The notes under the pieces: generated by a model | What the model saw: the letters and a program-made list of their open reading frames with translations, nothing else | What the model was told of the DNA's origin: nothing | The model's database searches: none | Made by a program: the position numbers and the translations under genes | Source: Lyngbya sp. HA4199-MV5 | GTDB taxonomy: Bacteria > Cyanobacteriota > Cyanobacteriia > Leptolyngbyales > Leptolyngbyaceae | NCBI GenBank assembly: GCA_019359375.1 | Contig: JAHHHL010000018.1 | Coordinates: forward strand, 62,001 to 126,000 | Length of the DNA stretch: 64,000 nt | Direction of reading: 5' to 3' | In this document: in pieces, positions 36,590-43,907 of the stretch | Layout: every line of letters starts with the position of its first letter | How positions within the stretch are numbered: position 1 is the first letter of the stretch

Positions 36590-36655
36590 CGATCGCTCAT
36601 CATAAAAAAAACGATCGCCCATCATCAAAAAAGACAAGGAGCGATCGCGTGGAAT
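36590..36655 (-). terminator. Possible terminator built from HIP1 cores
   Basis: Three GCGATCG cores lie within 65 bp, separated by CTCATCATAAAAAAAA and CCATCATCAAAAAAG. Read on the minus strand, downstream of the gene at 36693, two CGATCG cores can pair and are followed by eight T residues. This fits a weak intrinsic terminator. Confidence 0.4.
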
Positions 36656-36692
36656 GAATGCAGGTTTCACCATCCGTGAATGAATGCACAGC

Positions 36693-37139
36693 CTAAGCCG
36701 TTGCGGCGACGGTCTTGCCGTTCGTAGTGCCGTTTGTGCTGCCGTTACCATTGGCACTGGCAATGAAGGCGGGTGGTGCATCGTTGGATGTAGTGGATTC
36801 GCCGCGCAGTCCTTTGCGACGCTGGTTTTTGGGAACGCCGCCTGCCATGCCATACTCGACGCTGCTTTTACCGTATTTAGTAGCAACGCCTAACAGCATG
36901 TGTTCTGCCATGTCTCCTAAGTCGCGTTCGGTTTCGAGCATTTCACGATAGAGTTTGTCCAGGTTGGAAAGGGCGCTATTGTAGGCGTTTTCTCTGGTTC
37001 GCATGGTTTCGATCAGGGTGGAGAAGGAGGGCAGGGTGAGTCCATTGCCGACATCTAAATTGGGATTGATGGAAGTCATGCCAGCCATGCGGCGGACGGC
37101 TTTTGCTAAGACGGGAGAGGTTCGTTTGCGGCGTGCCAT
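36693..37139 (-). CDS. Conserved cyanobacterial protein, unknown function
   Basis: The product has 148 residues. The basic N-terminus MARRKRTSPVLAKAVRRMAG, then LDVGNGLTLPSFSTLIET, a central coiled-coil-like helix and VATKYGKSSVEYGMAGG are blocks I remember from a cyanobacterial family without function. The last 40 residues are low-complexity Asn/Gly/Thr. It stands at the left edge of the accessory-looking region. Confidence 0.62.
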   Translation of the reverse strand: MARRKRTSPVLAKAVRRMAGMTSINPNLDVGNGLTLPSFSTLIETMRTRENAYNSALSNLDKLYREMLETERDLGDMAEHMLLGVATKYGKSSVEYGMAGGVPKNQRRKGLRGESTTSNDAPPAFIASANGNGSTNGTTNGKTVAATA

Positions 37140-37270
37140 AGTGAGTACGGTGTGATTGGTCAGGGTTTAGTATTCTTTCACGTTAAGAAATTTCTCAATG
37201 GATCAACCTGAGCGAATTTCGGCAAATTGTCGATCGCTTTTGCTACATGGCAATGATGGGTTGGAAATGC

Positions 37271-37470
37271 GCGATCTACTGAGATGAGAAAGCAAACCCC
37301 AGTTTGAGAAAGCAATTTGCCTATTTGCTTGCGGAAAACACCAAAATGAATACGCGATCTACTGAAATGAGAAAGCAAATGGTCAAAATGAGAAAGCAGA
37401 TTGCCTATTTGCTTGCGGAAAATACTAAATTGAGAAAGCAAATGGCTGCAATGAGAAAGTAAATTGGCGA
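37271..37470. repeat. 83-bp tandem duplication built on GAGAAAGCA units
   Basis: GCGATCTACTGARATGAGAA recurs at 37271 and 37354, and TTGCCTATTTGCTTGCGGAA at 37317 and 37400. Both pairs have a period of 83 bp. Inside and after these, TGAGAAAGCA (last copy TGAGAAAGTA) occurs six times. The array lies between the gene at 36693 and the large AT-rich gene at 38043. No coding role is supported. Confidence 0.88.
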
Positions 37471-37700
37471 AATGATTCAGCAAATCACCCGTTGATTAAT
37501 TTGTTGTGTGTTGAGGATGTGTGGATGCACGATCGCTTTCCAGCAGAAGTGATATCTCGGTTGGTGTTCATACAGCCTATGTGAGGGGCGATCGTTGTGT
37601 TTGCATAAAAGCGCCAGGATAAATTTTTCTGTCAATCTCTAAATAATCCTTCATACTTAGCTGCCCGCTGAGAGGGGGTAGTTATACTGAGTCCGTCTGT

Positions 37701-37868
37701 CCAACTGCCCAGTTGGAGATTTGATGCAGAAACCTATCCGCCTAATTACCCAATCTCCGGATCTTATACAAAGTGCTGTCTGCCCAACTACCCAGTCTGG
37801 GATCTTAGACTGCGGAATTTCAGCCTAATTACTCGAATCAGGGATCTTAGATAGACGGAGTCTGTCCA
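37701..37868. repeat. Imperfect 40-bp repeat array upstream of the HEPN-like gene
   Basis: Four units start at 37701, 37741, 37784 and 37824, with spacings of 40, 43 and 40 bp. They alternate between CCAACTRCCCAGTYTGG-type and CCTAATTACYCRAATC-type cores, each followed by a GATCTTAGA-like tail. An inverted, partial copy (GGTTGGGCAGT) lies near 37895. A 6-bp stem, AACTGC/GCAGTT, follows at 37939-37955. The spacing loosely resembles a decayed array. The remaining DNA of the 900-bp gap shows nothing else I can identify. Confidence 0.72.
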
Positions 37869-38042
37869 AACAATAGTTAGGTGGCTTAGTCTCCGGTTGG
37901 GCAGTACTTCAGGGTTACTGATGAGGACGATCAAACGGAACTGCTTTTAGCAGTTGCTAAGGGTGCAGCAGTTCAAGGTTCTGATTTGCTAACGTTGACG
38001 AAACTTTACCCTTGGTGGGTTTGCTCCCTTATACAACGACTT

Positions 38043-39467
38043 ATGACCTCAGAAATCCAACTACAAGCCTCTTCAGTAGAACTTGCTACAACGCTAGATT
38101 CACTATCTACAAGCCTGTCTACATACCTTGGATATCTTGGCTTACCAACAGATTCGGTTTTGGTTGGGCTTGATGAGCGCCGAAAGGTCATCAATAATAT
38201 GCCCTACATTATGCCTGCCCTTACAGAAGGGCAGCGTAGTAGTGCAATGTACATCTCTAAATTCTCAGCAGCCTGCGTTGTAGGACTTTTTGATGCAGCT
38301 CTAAATTATCTTTGGGACGAGACAATCCGCAATCTCCGACTAAAAGTCGTTCAGTTTGATCTAGATTATTTTTATGACACTGCAATAACAGATGCGAATC
38401 AGCGCTCTAGATTTAGAGATGAAAGTGACCTAGAAAAGTTGGACGATTGGGTACTCGTCAGAGGTTGTCGGGAAACAGGAATCATTAGTGATATTGGATA
38501 TCGGCATTTAGATTACATCCGCGATATGCGGAACCATGCTAGTGCTGCTCATCCAAATCACAACGAGTTGACAGGCTTACAATTGGCATCGTGGTTAGAA
38601 ACTTGCATAAAAGAGGTTCTTGGGAAAGAGCCTGAAGGTGCAGCTATAGAAGTAAAGAGGCTTCTGCGAAGTGTACGAGAGGAAATTCTTTCTGCAACTG
38701 ATGTACCTCCTATTGCAGAAGCAATTGTACGATTGCCTGAAGATCTAGCCCATTCTCTCTTGAGAACAGCGTTTGGAATGTATACCGATCCTAGATTAGA
38801 CGCAAATATCCGAAATAATATTCGATTCCTTGCACCTGAAGTGTGGGAAGTTTGCTCAGAGGATGCAAAATACGATATTGGATTAAGGCATGGCTCATTT
38901 TCAGCTAATGGGGAGGTTTCTAGGGCGAATTTAGCCCGTGATTTCCTGACAATTGTAAATGGATTAGCTTATTTGCCAGCCAACACTATTGCCATTGAGA
39001 TGATTTCTGCCTTAGATGCTTTATTAGCTGCCCACAATGGTTGGAATAACTTCTACAATGAACCATCTCCCGCAAGATTACTTCAATCTTTTGTTCCTGC
39101 AAGCGGCAATATTCCAGATAACGTCTCAGGGAAATATGTCAAGATCTTAACCATGTGTCATATTGGCAATGGCTATGGAGTTTCATCTAGCGCGGAGCCG
39201 ATTTATAATATTCTGATTAATCGTTGGCAAGACAATCAAATATCTCAGTTTATCAAGCTGACTCGCGATTCAGAGATTGCCTCACGCCTTCAATTTTCAT
39301 CCTGCCAAACACGTTATCAGAGACTTGCAAGCCAATTAGTTGATCAAGCTACTCATCCTAATGTGAAACTAGCCTTAGAATTTATTAGAGATTTTCCGAC
39401 TGAAAAGCTAGATAGAATAGGCAATGACTCTCGTTTTCAAACCATCTTGAAAACTGTGAAGCGGTAA
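38043..39467 (+). CDS. Large protein of unknown family with HEPN-like motifs
   Basis: The product has about 474 residues, is predicted soluble and mostly helical, and is not assigned to a family. The segment YIRDMRNHASAAHPNHNELT has two overlapping RX4-6H signatures (Arg160-His165 and Arg163-His170) with a polar residue after each Arg, as in HEPN ribonucleases. A hydrophobic helix follows (LASWLETCIKEVL). The gene is AT-rich and lacks any CGATCG core, unlike its neighbours. ATG 38043 is the first ATG. The frame is open and protein-like back to 37890 without a good start (TTG 37986 possible), so the original N-terminus may have been lost. Role in defence or growth arrest is inference. Confidence 0.6.
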   Translation: MTSEIQLQASSVELATTLDSLSTSLSTYLGYLGLPTDSVLVGLDERRKVINNMPYIMPALTEGQRSSAMYISKFSAACVVGLFDAALNYLWDETIRNLRLKVVQFDLDYFYDTAITDANQRSRFRDESDLEKLDDWVLVRGCRETGIISDIGYRHLDYIRDMRNHASAAHPNHNELTGLQLASWLETCIKEVLGKEPEGAAIEVKRLLRSVREEILSATDVPPIAEAIVRLPEDLAHSLLRTAFGMYTDPRLDANIRNNIRFLAPEVWEVCSEDAKYDIGLRHGSFSANGEVSRANLARDFLTIVNGLAYLPANTIAIEMISALDALLAAHNGWNNFYNEPSPARLLQSFVPASGNIPDNVSGKYVKILTMCHIGNGYGVSSSAEPIYNILINRWQDNQISQFIKLTRDSEIASRLQFSSCQTRYQRLASQLVDQATHPNVKLALEFIRDFPTEKLDRIGNDSRFQTILKTVKR

Positions 39468-39580
39468 ATAGGGTTGTCAATCTTTAAACAAACTTTTGAG
39501 CGTTAGTAATCTAGCATTTTACGGCGGTAGAATGGGTGCTTAAAATGAAAGATAAACCTGGCTTGATTGGAGTGCTTAAA

Positions 39581-39796
39581 ATGGTTTCCTTAGAATTAAT
39601 CTCGACATTGAGAGAACTGAGCCGTTCAGACAAGTTCTATATCATGCAGATTCTGATCTCGGAACTAGCCCAACAGGAAACGGATCTAATTAAACCTAAT
39701 CAATCGTACCCAGTGTGGTCGCCTTATGATGCAGTTGAGGCAGCGGATACGATGTTGAAAGTTCTACAGCCTGCTAAGGCTCAAGACCATGCGTAA
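39581..39796 (+). CDS. Small helical partner upstream of retropepsin-like protein
   Basis: The product has about 71 residues. LISTLRELSRSDKFYIMQIL forms an amphipathic helix, and NQSYPVWSPYDAVEAADTML follows. Similar small proteins are often found directly before retropepsin-like genes in cyanobacteria, as I recall them. It overlaps the next gene by 8 bp, so translation is coupled. GTGCTTAAAATG occurs at 39536 and again at 39572, so a GTG start at 39536 is possible. I prefer the ATG at 39581. Function is unknown; it may be an antitoxin-like or regulatory subunit. Confidence 0.65.
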   Translation: MVSLELISTLRELSRSDKFYIMQILISELAQQETDLIKPNQSYPVWSPYDAVEAADTMLKVLQPAKAQDHA

Positions 39797-40217
39797 CGCT
39801 GAACGATATCCATTTTTCTCCAGTGATACGGCATTAGGCGAAGCCAGTTTTCGCCCGTACTTGACATTTGCCCTGGTTCACCAGCAAGTTTCCGTCACAT
39901 CATCAGCTTTGTTGGACACTGGAGCAAGTGTCAATGTACTGCCATATTCGGTAGGAGTTGAACTTGGGTATGAATGGGATTGGCAAACAACAGCACTGAG
40001 TTTGACAGGAAATTTGGCTCAATATGAGGCGCGTGTCGTGCTTGCTCAAGCTGTCGTCGGGCAGTTTGAGCCTGTGCAGCTGGTATTTGCTTGGACACAA
40101 GCTACTAATGTGCCGCTTATCTTGGGGCAGGTGAACTTCTTTATGGAGTTCGATGTTTGTTTCTACCGTTCGCAGCTAGAGTTTGCAGTTAGCCCAAAAT
40201 CTGCTGCCACAGAGTAA
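39789..40217 (+). CDS. Retropepsin-like aspartic protease
   Basis: The product has 142 residues, one aspartic protease lobe of clan AA. The catalytic Asp43 is in SALLDTGASVNVLP, the hallmark DTGA plus hydrophobic-hydrophobic-Pro arrangement. VPLILGQVNFF provides the ILG motif of the second half. Single-lobe enzymes of this type act as dimers. There is no signal peptide or membrane helix, so it is cytoplasmic. It overlaps its small partner gene by 8 bp. The target is unknown. Confidence 0.82.
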   Translation: MRNAERYPFFSSDTALGEASFRPYLTFALVHQQVSVTSSALLDTGASVNVLPYSVGVELGYEWDWQTTALSLTGNLAQYEARVVLAQAVVGQFEPVQLVFAWTQATNVPLILGQVNFFMEFDVCFYRSQLEFAVSPKSAATE

Positions 40218-40412
40218 GCTAGTTGTCCTTGCCAGTCACCTAATACTGCGTTGGTGCGGAAGGTACAGAGGTTATCGGCGAGAGTTCGAGGTTACCTGTC
40301 GCCGCTACACTTCACCGTTAAGCACGATCGCTCCACAAATTAACTCAACACCACCTTTCACTTACGCTCTTGACCACTTCTGCAATTCCAGCAAACTCCA
40401 CACCAGCAGGTG

Positions 40413-40429
40413 GGTGGGCAATGCCCATC
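40413..40429. repeat. Short palindrome TGGGCAATGCCCA
   Basis: A perfect 6-1-6 dyad lies at 40415-40427 between the two protease modules. GGTGGGCAATGCCCACC-like palindromes are common intergenic repeats in cyanobacteria. It could act as a hairpin between the two small operons. Confidence 0.5.
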
Positions 40430-40491
40430 CTCTTCGGCTTGCAAGGTATCATGGAGGAGGGAAAGAGTAGCGTAGCGATCGGGAGTCAGCA

Positions 40492-40782
40492 ATGCAAGCG
40501 ATTCTGTTAAGTAGTGAAGACGTTGCGAAACGAGCCTATCGACTGTACGAACGCCAAATTCGTCAAACAGTCGAGATTGATGAAAACATTGGCAAGATGG
40601 TTATCATTGACATCAAAACAGGTGACTATGAGGTTGATGAGACCGGACTCCAAGCAGCCCGTAATCTCCAGGCAAAACACCCATACGCAAGACTTTTTGG
40701 GATTCGTATCGGCTATAACGTAGCAGCTTCCTTAGGTGGTGTCATGGAGCGGGTTGGCAGTGATTTCCGGTATTGTGACTGA
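40492..40782 (+). CDS. Small partner upstream of clan AA aspartic protease
   Basis: The product has 96 residues. The N-terminal half is helical and charged (SSEDVAKRAYRLYERQIRQT), and GKMVIIDIKTGDYEVDETGL follows as a beta hairpin. HPYARLFGIRIGYNVAAS is as seen in small proteins preceding TIGR03698-type proteases in cyanobacteria. GGGAG lies about 10 nt upstream of the ATG. It overlaps the protease start by some 23 bp. The function is unknown; an adaptor or regulator for the protease is inferred from the coupling. Confidence 0.65.
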   Translation: MQAILLSSEDVAKRAYRLYERQIRQTVEIDENIGKMVIIDIKTGDYEVDETGLQAARNLQAKHPYARLFGIRIGYNVAASLGGVMERVGSDFRYCD

Positions 40783-41125
40783 TAGACATGCGATTGTCTC
40801 ATTGACATTTCTCCTGGTAAACGGTGCAACGTTCCCAATCGAGTTTGTGATCGATACAGGTTTTACTGATCACCTTTGTCTACCGCCAGAAGCCGTCAAT
40901 TTACTGGGACTGCCATTCTTGTACAATCTGCCTGTGAACTTGGCAGATAACAGCTCAGTTTTCCGTTCCGTTCATCAAGCGACCGTCTTTTGGGATGGAG
41001 CGGAACAGAATGTTCGTGTCTTTGCTACGGGACGACGACCTCTGATTGGGACTGCCTTGCTGGATGAACAAGAACTGGTGATTCAGTTTACAGAGGGTGG
41101 TTTAGTCACGATCAATGAGTTGTAA
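40760..41125 (+). CDS. Clan AA aspartic protease, DTGF type (TIGR03698-like)
   Basis: The product has about 121 residues. The catalytic Asp32 is in FVIDTGFTDHLCLPP, where Phe replaces the usual Ala/Ser of DTG(A/S), as in the AF_0612-type family. RPLIGTALLDEQELVIQF carries the second conserved block. The start is GTG 40760, with GGAG 10 nt upstream; earlier GTG codons at 40736 and 40739 would lengthen it by up to eight residues. It is cytoplasmic by sequence. This is the second aspartic protease within 1 kb and is clearly different in sequence from the first. Confidence 0.8.
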   Translation: MISGIVTDRHAIVSLTFLLVNGATFPIEFVIDTGFTDHLCLPPEAVNLLGLPFLYNLPVNLADNSSVFRSVHQATVFWDGAEQNVRVFATGRRPLIGTALLDEQELVIQFTEGGLVTINEL

Positions 41126-41252
41126 ACGCTAATCTAATGTGATGTGGCACAGGCTAATAACCGCGCCGGAAGTGGGGCGAAATAGCCTGATAGCATTGCA
41201 AGCGGCGATCGCCCTACAATAAGCACAGCAGAGACACGAGGCGCAGAATCAG

Positions 41253-41366
41253 ATGAGTGCCAAAGATCAGTTGCTTAACGCGCTTGCATACGCGCCTGAC
41301 ACAACAATTGAGGGAATTCTTAATTTTTTCCTTTTCCTCAAGAAACAGTTGAAAACAGTAGGGTAG
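41253..41366 (+). CDS. Very small DUF2281-like antitoxin ORF (orphan)
   Basis: The product is a 37-residue peptide, starting MSAKDQLLNALAYAPDTTIE and ending with a FLFLKKQL-type helix. It matches the N-terminal part of short DUF2281/VapB-like antitoxins that begin with a helix and an ILNFLLFLK motif. The usual DNA-binding or toxin-wrapping tail is missing and no matching toxin follows. It is therefore either a truncated remnant or a free antitoxin. Confidence 0.5.
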   Translation: MSAKDQLLNALAYAPDTTIEGILNFFLFLKKQLKTVG

Positions 41367-41428
41367 GCGATCGCTCACCTTAATTCTTGTTTAGGGTAGG
41401 ATGGAATTAGTTTGCGAGGGCTACAGAT

Positions 41429-41803
41429 ATGACTCTGGCATCCGGTAGACAACCGTCTATAATTCGTACAGAGCGAGGGCTGACGATTTCTGGTACACGC
41501 ATCACTCTCTACGATGTGATGGACTATGTGACAGCTCAGTATCCTTCTAAATTTATCCGCTCCTTGTTTGATCTAACACAGGATCAAATCAACGCTGCCT
41601 TATCCTATATTGAAACAAACCGTCCTGAAGTCGAAGCAGAGTATCAACTGGTTCTAAAACAAGCTGAGGAAAATCGGCAGTATTGGGAAGAGCATAGACG
41701 TGAACACATTGCCCATGCTGCAAAGCGATCTCCTAAGCCAGGTCAAGAAGCTCTTTGGGCAAAACTTCAAGAGCAGAAGGCTAAGCATGAGCTAGAAGCA
41801 TGA
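41429..41803 (+). CDS. DUF433-type antitoxin
   Basis: The product has 124 residues. A DUF433 helix-turn-helix region (TERGLTISGTRITLYDVMDY, followed by a FDLTQDQINAALSYI helix) is followed by a long charged coiled coil rich in Glu and Lys. DUF433 proteins act as antitoxins to PIN-like toxins. The stop overlaps the next start in ATGA, so the pair is translationally coupled. Confidence 0.82.
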   Translation: MTLASGRQPSIIRTERGLTISGTRITLYDVMDYVTAQYPSKFIRSLFDLTQDQINAALSYIETNRPEVEAEYQLVLKQAEENRQYWEEHRREHIAHAAKRSPKPGQEALWAKLQEQKAKHELEA

Positions 41804-42195
41804 ACTTTTTGATCGATTACAACTTGGCAGGACACGCAGAGATTCTATTGGGCAATATTGCGAGTCAAGGTTGGCTAGAGCTACTCCCGATTCGTTTTTT
41901 CACCTTCAAGGAGATGAATTTATCGATTAACAGTAATGATCGAATTGTTTGGCAACTTGCTCAGGCAAACCAGATGATTCTGCTAACTGCTAACCGTAGT
42001 ATGAAGGGTGAAAATTCACTGGAACAAGTTCTTCGAGAAGAGAATACAAAAGATTCTTTTCCTGTCATTACGATTGGAGACGCGAATCGATTTTTAGCAG
42101 ATCGATTGTATCGAAACCGTTGTGCTGACCGTATTCTCGAAATCGTATTAGAAATCGAAATCTGGATGGGTGTTGGTCGTCTCTTTATTCCATGA
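41800..42195 (+). CDS. PIN-like toxin partner of DUF433
   Basis: The product has 131 residues. FLIDYNLAGHAEILL carries a first acidic residue (Asp6), SINSNDRIVWQLA a second (Asp47), and MILLTANRSMKGENSLEQVL stands where DUF5615-type PIN-like nucleases have LLTxD. Here Asn replaces the usual Asp, so catalysis may be altered. Genomic pairing with DUF433 supports a toxin role. Its RNase activity is inferred from the family. Confidence 0.68.
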   Translation: MNFLIDYNLAGHAEILLGNIASQGWLELLPIRFFTFKEMNLSINSNDRIVWQLAQANQMILLTANRSMKGENSLEQVLREENTKDSFPVITIGDANRFLADRLYRNRCADRILEIVLEIEIWMGVGRLFIP

Positions 42196-42439
42196 CGGGG
42201 TTGAATTAAATTGGCGATTGGAGCAGGGCGCAATTTTGAGGAAACGGACAAACTCCCCCATGACGGTTCCATCAATCACGATCACTACCTCTATGATGCG
42301 CCCAAAGTTGAGGAATGAAACTAGAGGTAAGGGGGCGATCGGTTATGGGGAAGGGAGGTAGCTTGCTTCCGCTTTGCGGTGGGATGAAGGCTAAGAGCTA
42401 GAAGCTGACTGCTGACCGCTCAATCAAACTTCTCAATTT

Positions 42440-43603
42440 TTACCGCAGCGGACCTCCCAGGATCGTTTTCGCAATCCCGTCGATCGTCTCTGCACCATCG
42501 TCGTACTTCAGGTCTTCGTACCATTTTTGGGTCTTTTCGGGGTCTTTGCCGTGAATCATGTCGGCGCGTTTGCGGGCGCGGGTGATGATGTCGGCGACGC
42601 GATCTTTGCGTTCGGCTTCGTAGCGCTTGAGGGCATCGGCAACGCTGTTGTTGGTGGTTGTCAGGCAGTTGGCAAGGACGTAAGCGGCTTCGATCGCCTG
42701 ACTGCCACCCTGCCCCAAATCGGGTGCGGTGCCGTGCCCCGAATCGCCCAGCAAGGCAACTCGCCCCTTGACCAATGTTTGGAGGGGTTCAATATCGTGG
42801 ATCAGCACGCGATTGGTTTTCTCTGGCTCCAATCGCTGAATTAGTGTTTGTACAGGAGCAGCCCAGCCGGAGAAAAAGTGTTCCAGTTCAGCACGGATTT
42901 CGCCTGCTTCCTGGGCTTGTTCTTTGGGCATGGGCACGTCAAAGAAAAAGTAGAACTGATCGTCGGCGATCGGCATCAGCGAGGCACGTTTGTGTTCTCC
43001 TACATAGATCACCCAGCTTGTTTTGGGAGCCAGATCTTCACTGGCGGGCACCAGACCATTCCAGTTGACGTAGCCGACGTAACTGCGATCGAGGGGATGC
43101 CCCAGCACGTAAGGGCGCAAGATGGAATGCGTACCATCGGCAGCGACCAGCACATCCCCAGTTGCTTGTCTGCCATCCTCGAAGAATGCTGTTACGCTGT
43201 CGGCATCTTGCTCTACTCCGACACACTTTGCGCCTAACTGCACCTTTTCCTGCCCAAACGCTTGCAGGAGCATGTGTTGAAGGGAGGCACGCGCTACGGG
43301 ATAGGGTCGCTGTCCCACCCGCTCAATGAGGGGATACAGGCTGAAGTCGTTGAGGTTTTCGCCTGTGTAGCTGTAGTACGCCATTCGATCCATGATGCCG
43401 CCAATGCTGGCAATTTCGTCTCCTAACCCCAATCGATTGAGCACTTTTACCCCATTTGACCAGAGCGAAATAGCCGCGCCTGCGGGACGCAATTCACTGA
43501 CGCGATCGTAAATTTCGACGGTATAGCCCGCCTGCTGCAAGGCAATCCCGGTGGTTAAGCCTCCCATTCCGGCTCCAATCACGACGACCTTCAGGTGATT
43601 CAT
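42440..43603 (-). CDS. hpxO: FAD-dependent urate hydroxylase-like monooxygenase
   Basis: The product has 387 residues of the class A flavin monooxygenase type. VVVIGAGMGGLTTGIAL (GXGXXG) binds the FAD ADP part, VLVAADGTHSILRPYVLG is the DG motif, and RVALLGDSGHGTAPDLGQGG is the GD motif. Blocks GYVNWNGLV, FYFFFDVPMP and RKRADMIHGKDPEKTQ agree well with Klebsiella HpxO as I remember it, which turns urate into 5-hydroxyisourate. An aromatic or carotenoid hydroxylase of the same fold remains possible. A 15-bp palindrome lies 76 bp upstream. Confidence 0.82.
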   Translation of the reverse strand: MNHLKVVVIGAGMGGLTTGIALQQAGYTVEIYDRVSELRPAGAAISLWSNGVKVLNRLGLGDEIASIGGIMDRMAYYSYTGENLNDFSLYPLIERVGQRPYPVARASLQHMLLQAFGQEKVQLGAKCVGVEQDADSVTAFFEDGRQATGDVLVAADGTHSILRPYVLGHPLDRSYVGYVNWNGLVPASEDLAPKTSWVIYVGEHKRASLMPIADDQFYFFFDVPMPKEQAQEAGEIRAELEHFFSGWAAPVQTLIQRLEPEKTNRVLIHDIEPLQTLVKGRVALLGDSGHGTAPDLGQGGSQAIEAAYVLANCLTTTNNSVADALKRYEAERKDRVADIITRARKRADMIHGKDPEKTQKWYEDLKYDDGAETIDGIAKTILGGPLR

Positions 43604-43678
43604 GGCACGTTCCTCTGCTTACTTGCTTAATGCGGTGCTACACACAACCAATTTAAAGTCTGAATCATTTGATACAAA

Positions 43679-43693
43679 ATCCACCCGGTGGAT
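43679..43693. promoter_or_regulatory. 15-bp palindrome in the hpxO divergent promoter region
   Basis: ATCCACC-C-GGTGGAT is a perfect dyad in the 304-bp gap between hpxO (minus) and the small gene at 43908 (plus). Its symmetry and position suggest an operator. The rest of the gap is AT-rich and otherwise unremarkable. Confidence 0.45.
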
Positions 43694-43907
43694 GATGCAG
43701 CAATGTTTTTATTGTCCTAATTTGAAAGCATCGGATTTCAACTGAACGATCTTTAATTGGTTGATTTAAGCGCAATTTTGCTCACCTTTTTATCCCAGCA
43801 CATCTTGACGCAGCAGGTAGTGATAAGACTTACTATTAAGCACTTTAAGGACTTTCAGCCACTTGAAACCGCATTACAAACAGAAATTTTTTTATGAGGA
43901 GCATGGT

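Noticed and set aside
37701-37868. Possible CRISPR array
   Set aside because: The units are imperfect, alternate between two types and are spaced 40-43 bp with no unique spacers between constant repeats. No cas gene is nearby.
40320-40440. Fragment resembling an alcohol dehydrogenase or quinone oxidoreductase on the minus strand (PPAGVEFAGIAEVV)
   Set aside because: Only about 15 residues look similar, a stop follows at once, and the region contains a common intergenic palindrome, so this is probably chance.
42196-42439. Possible short gene between the PIN-like toxin and hpxO
   Set aside because: Open frames on both strands are short, lack ribosome binding sites and resemble no family.
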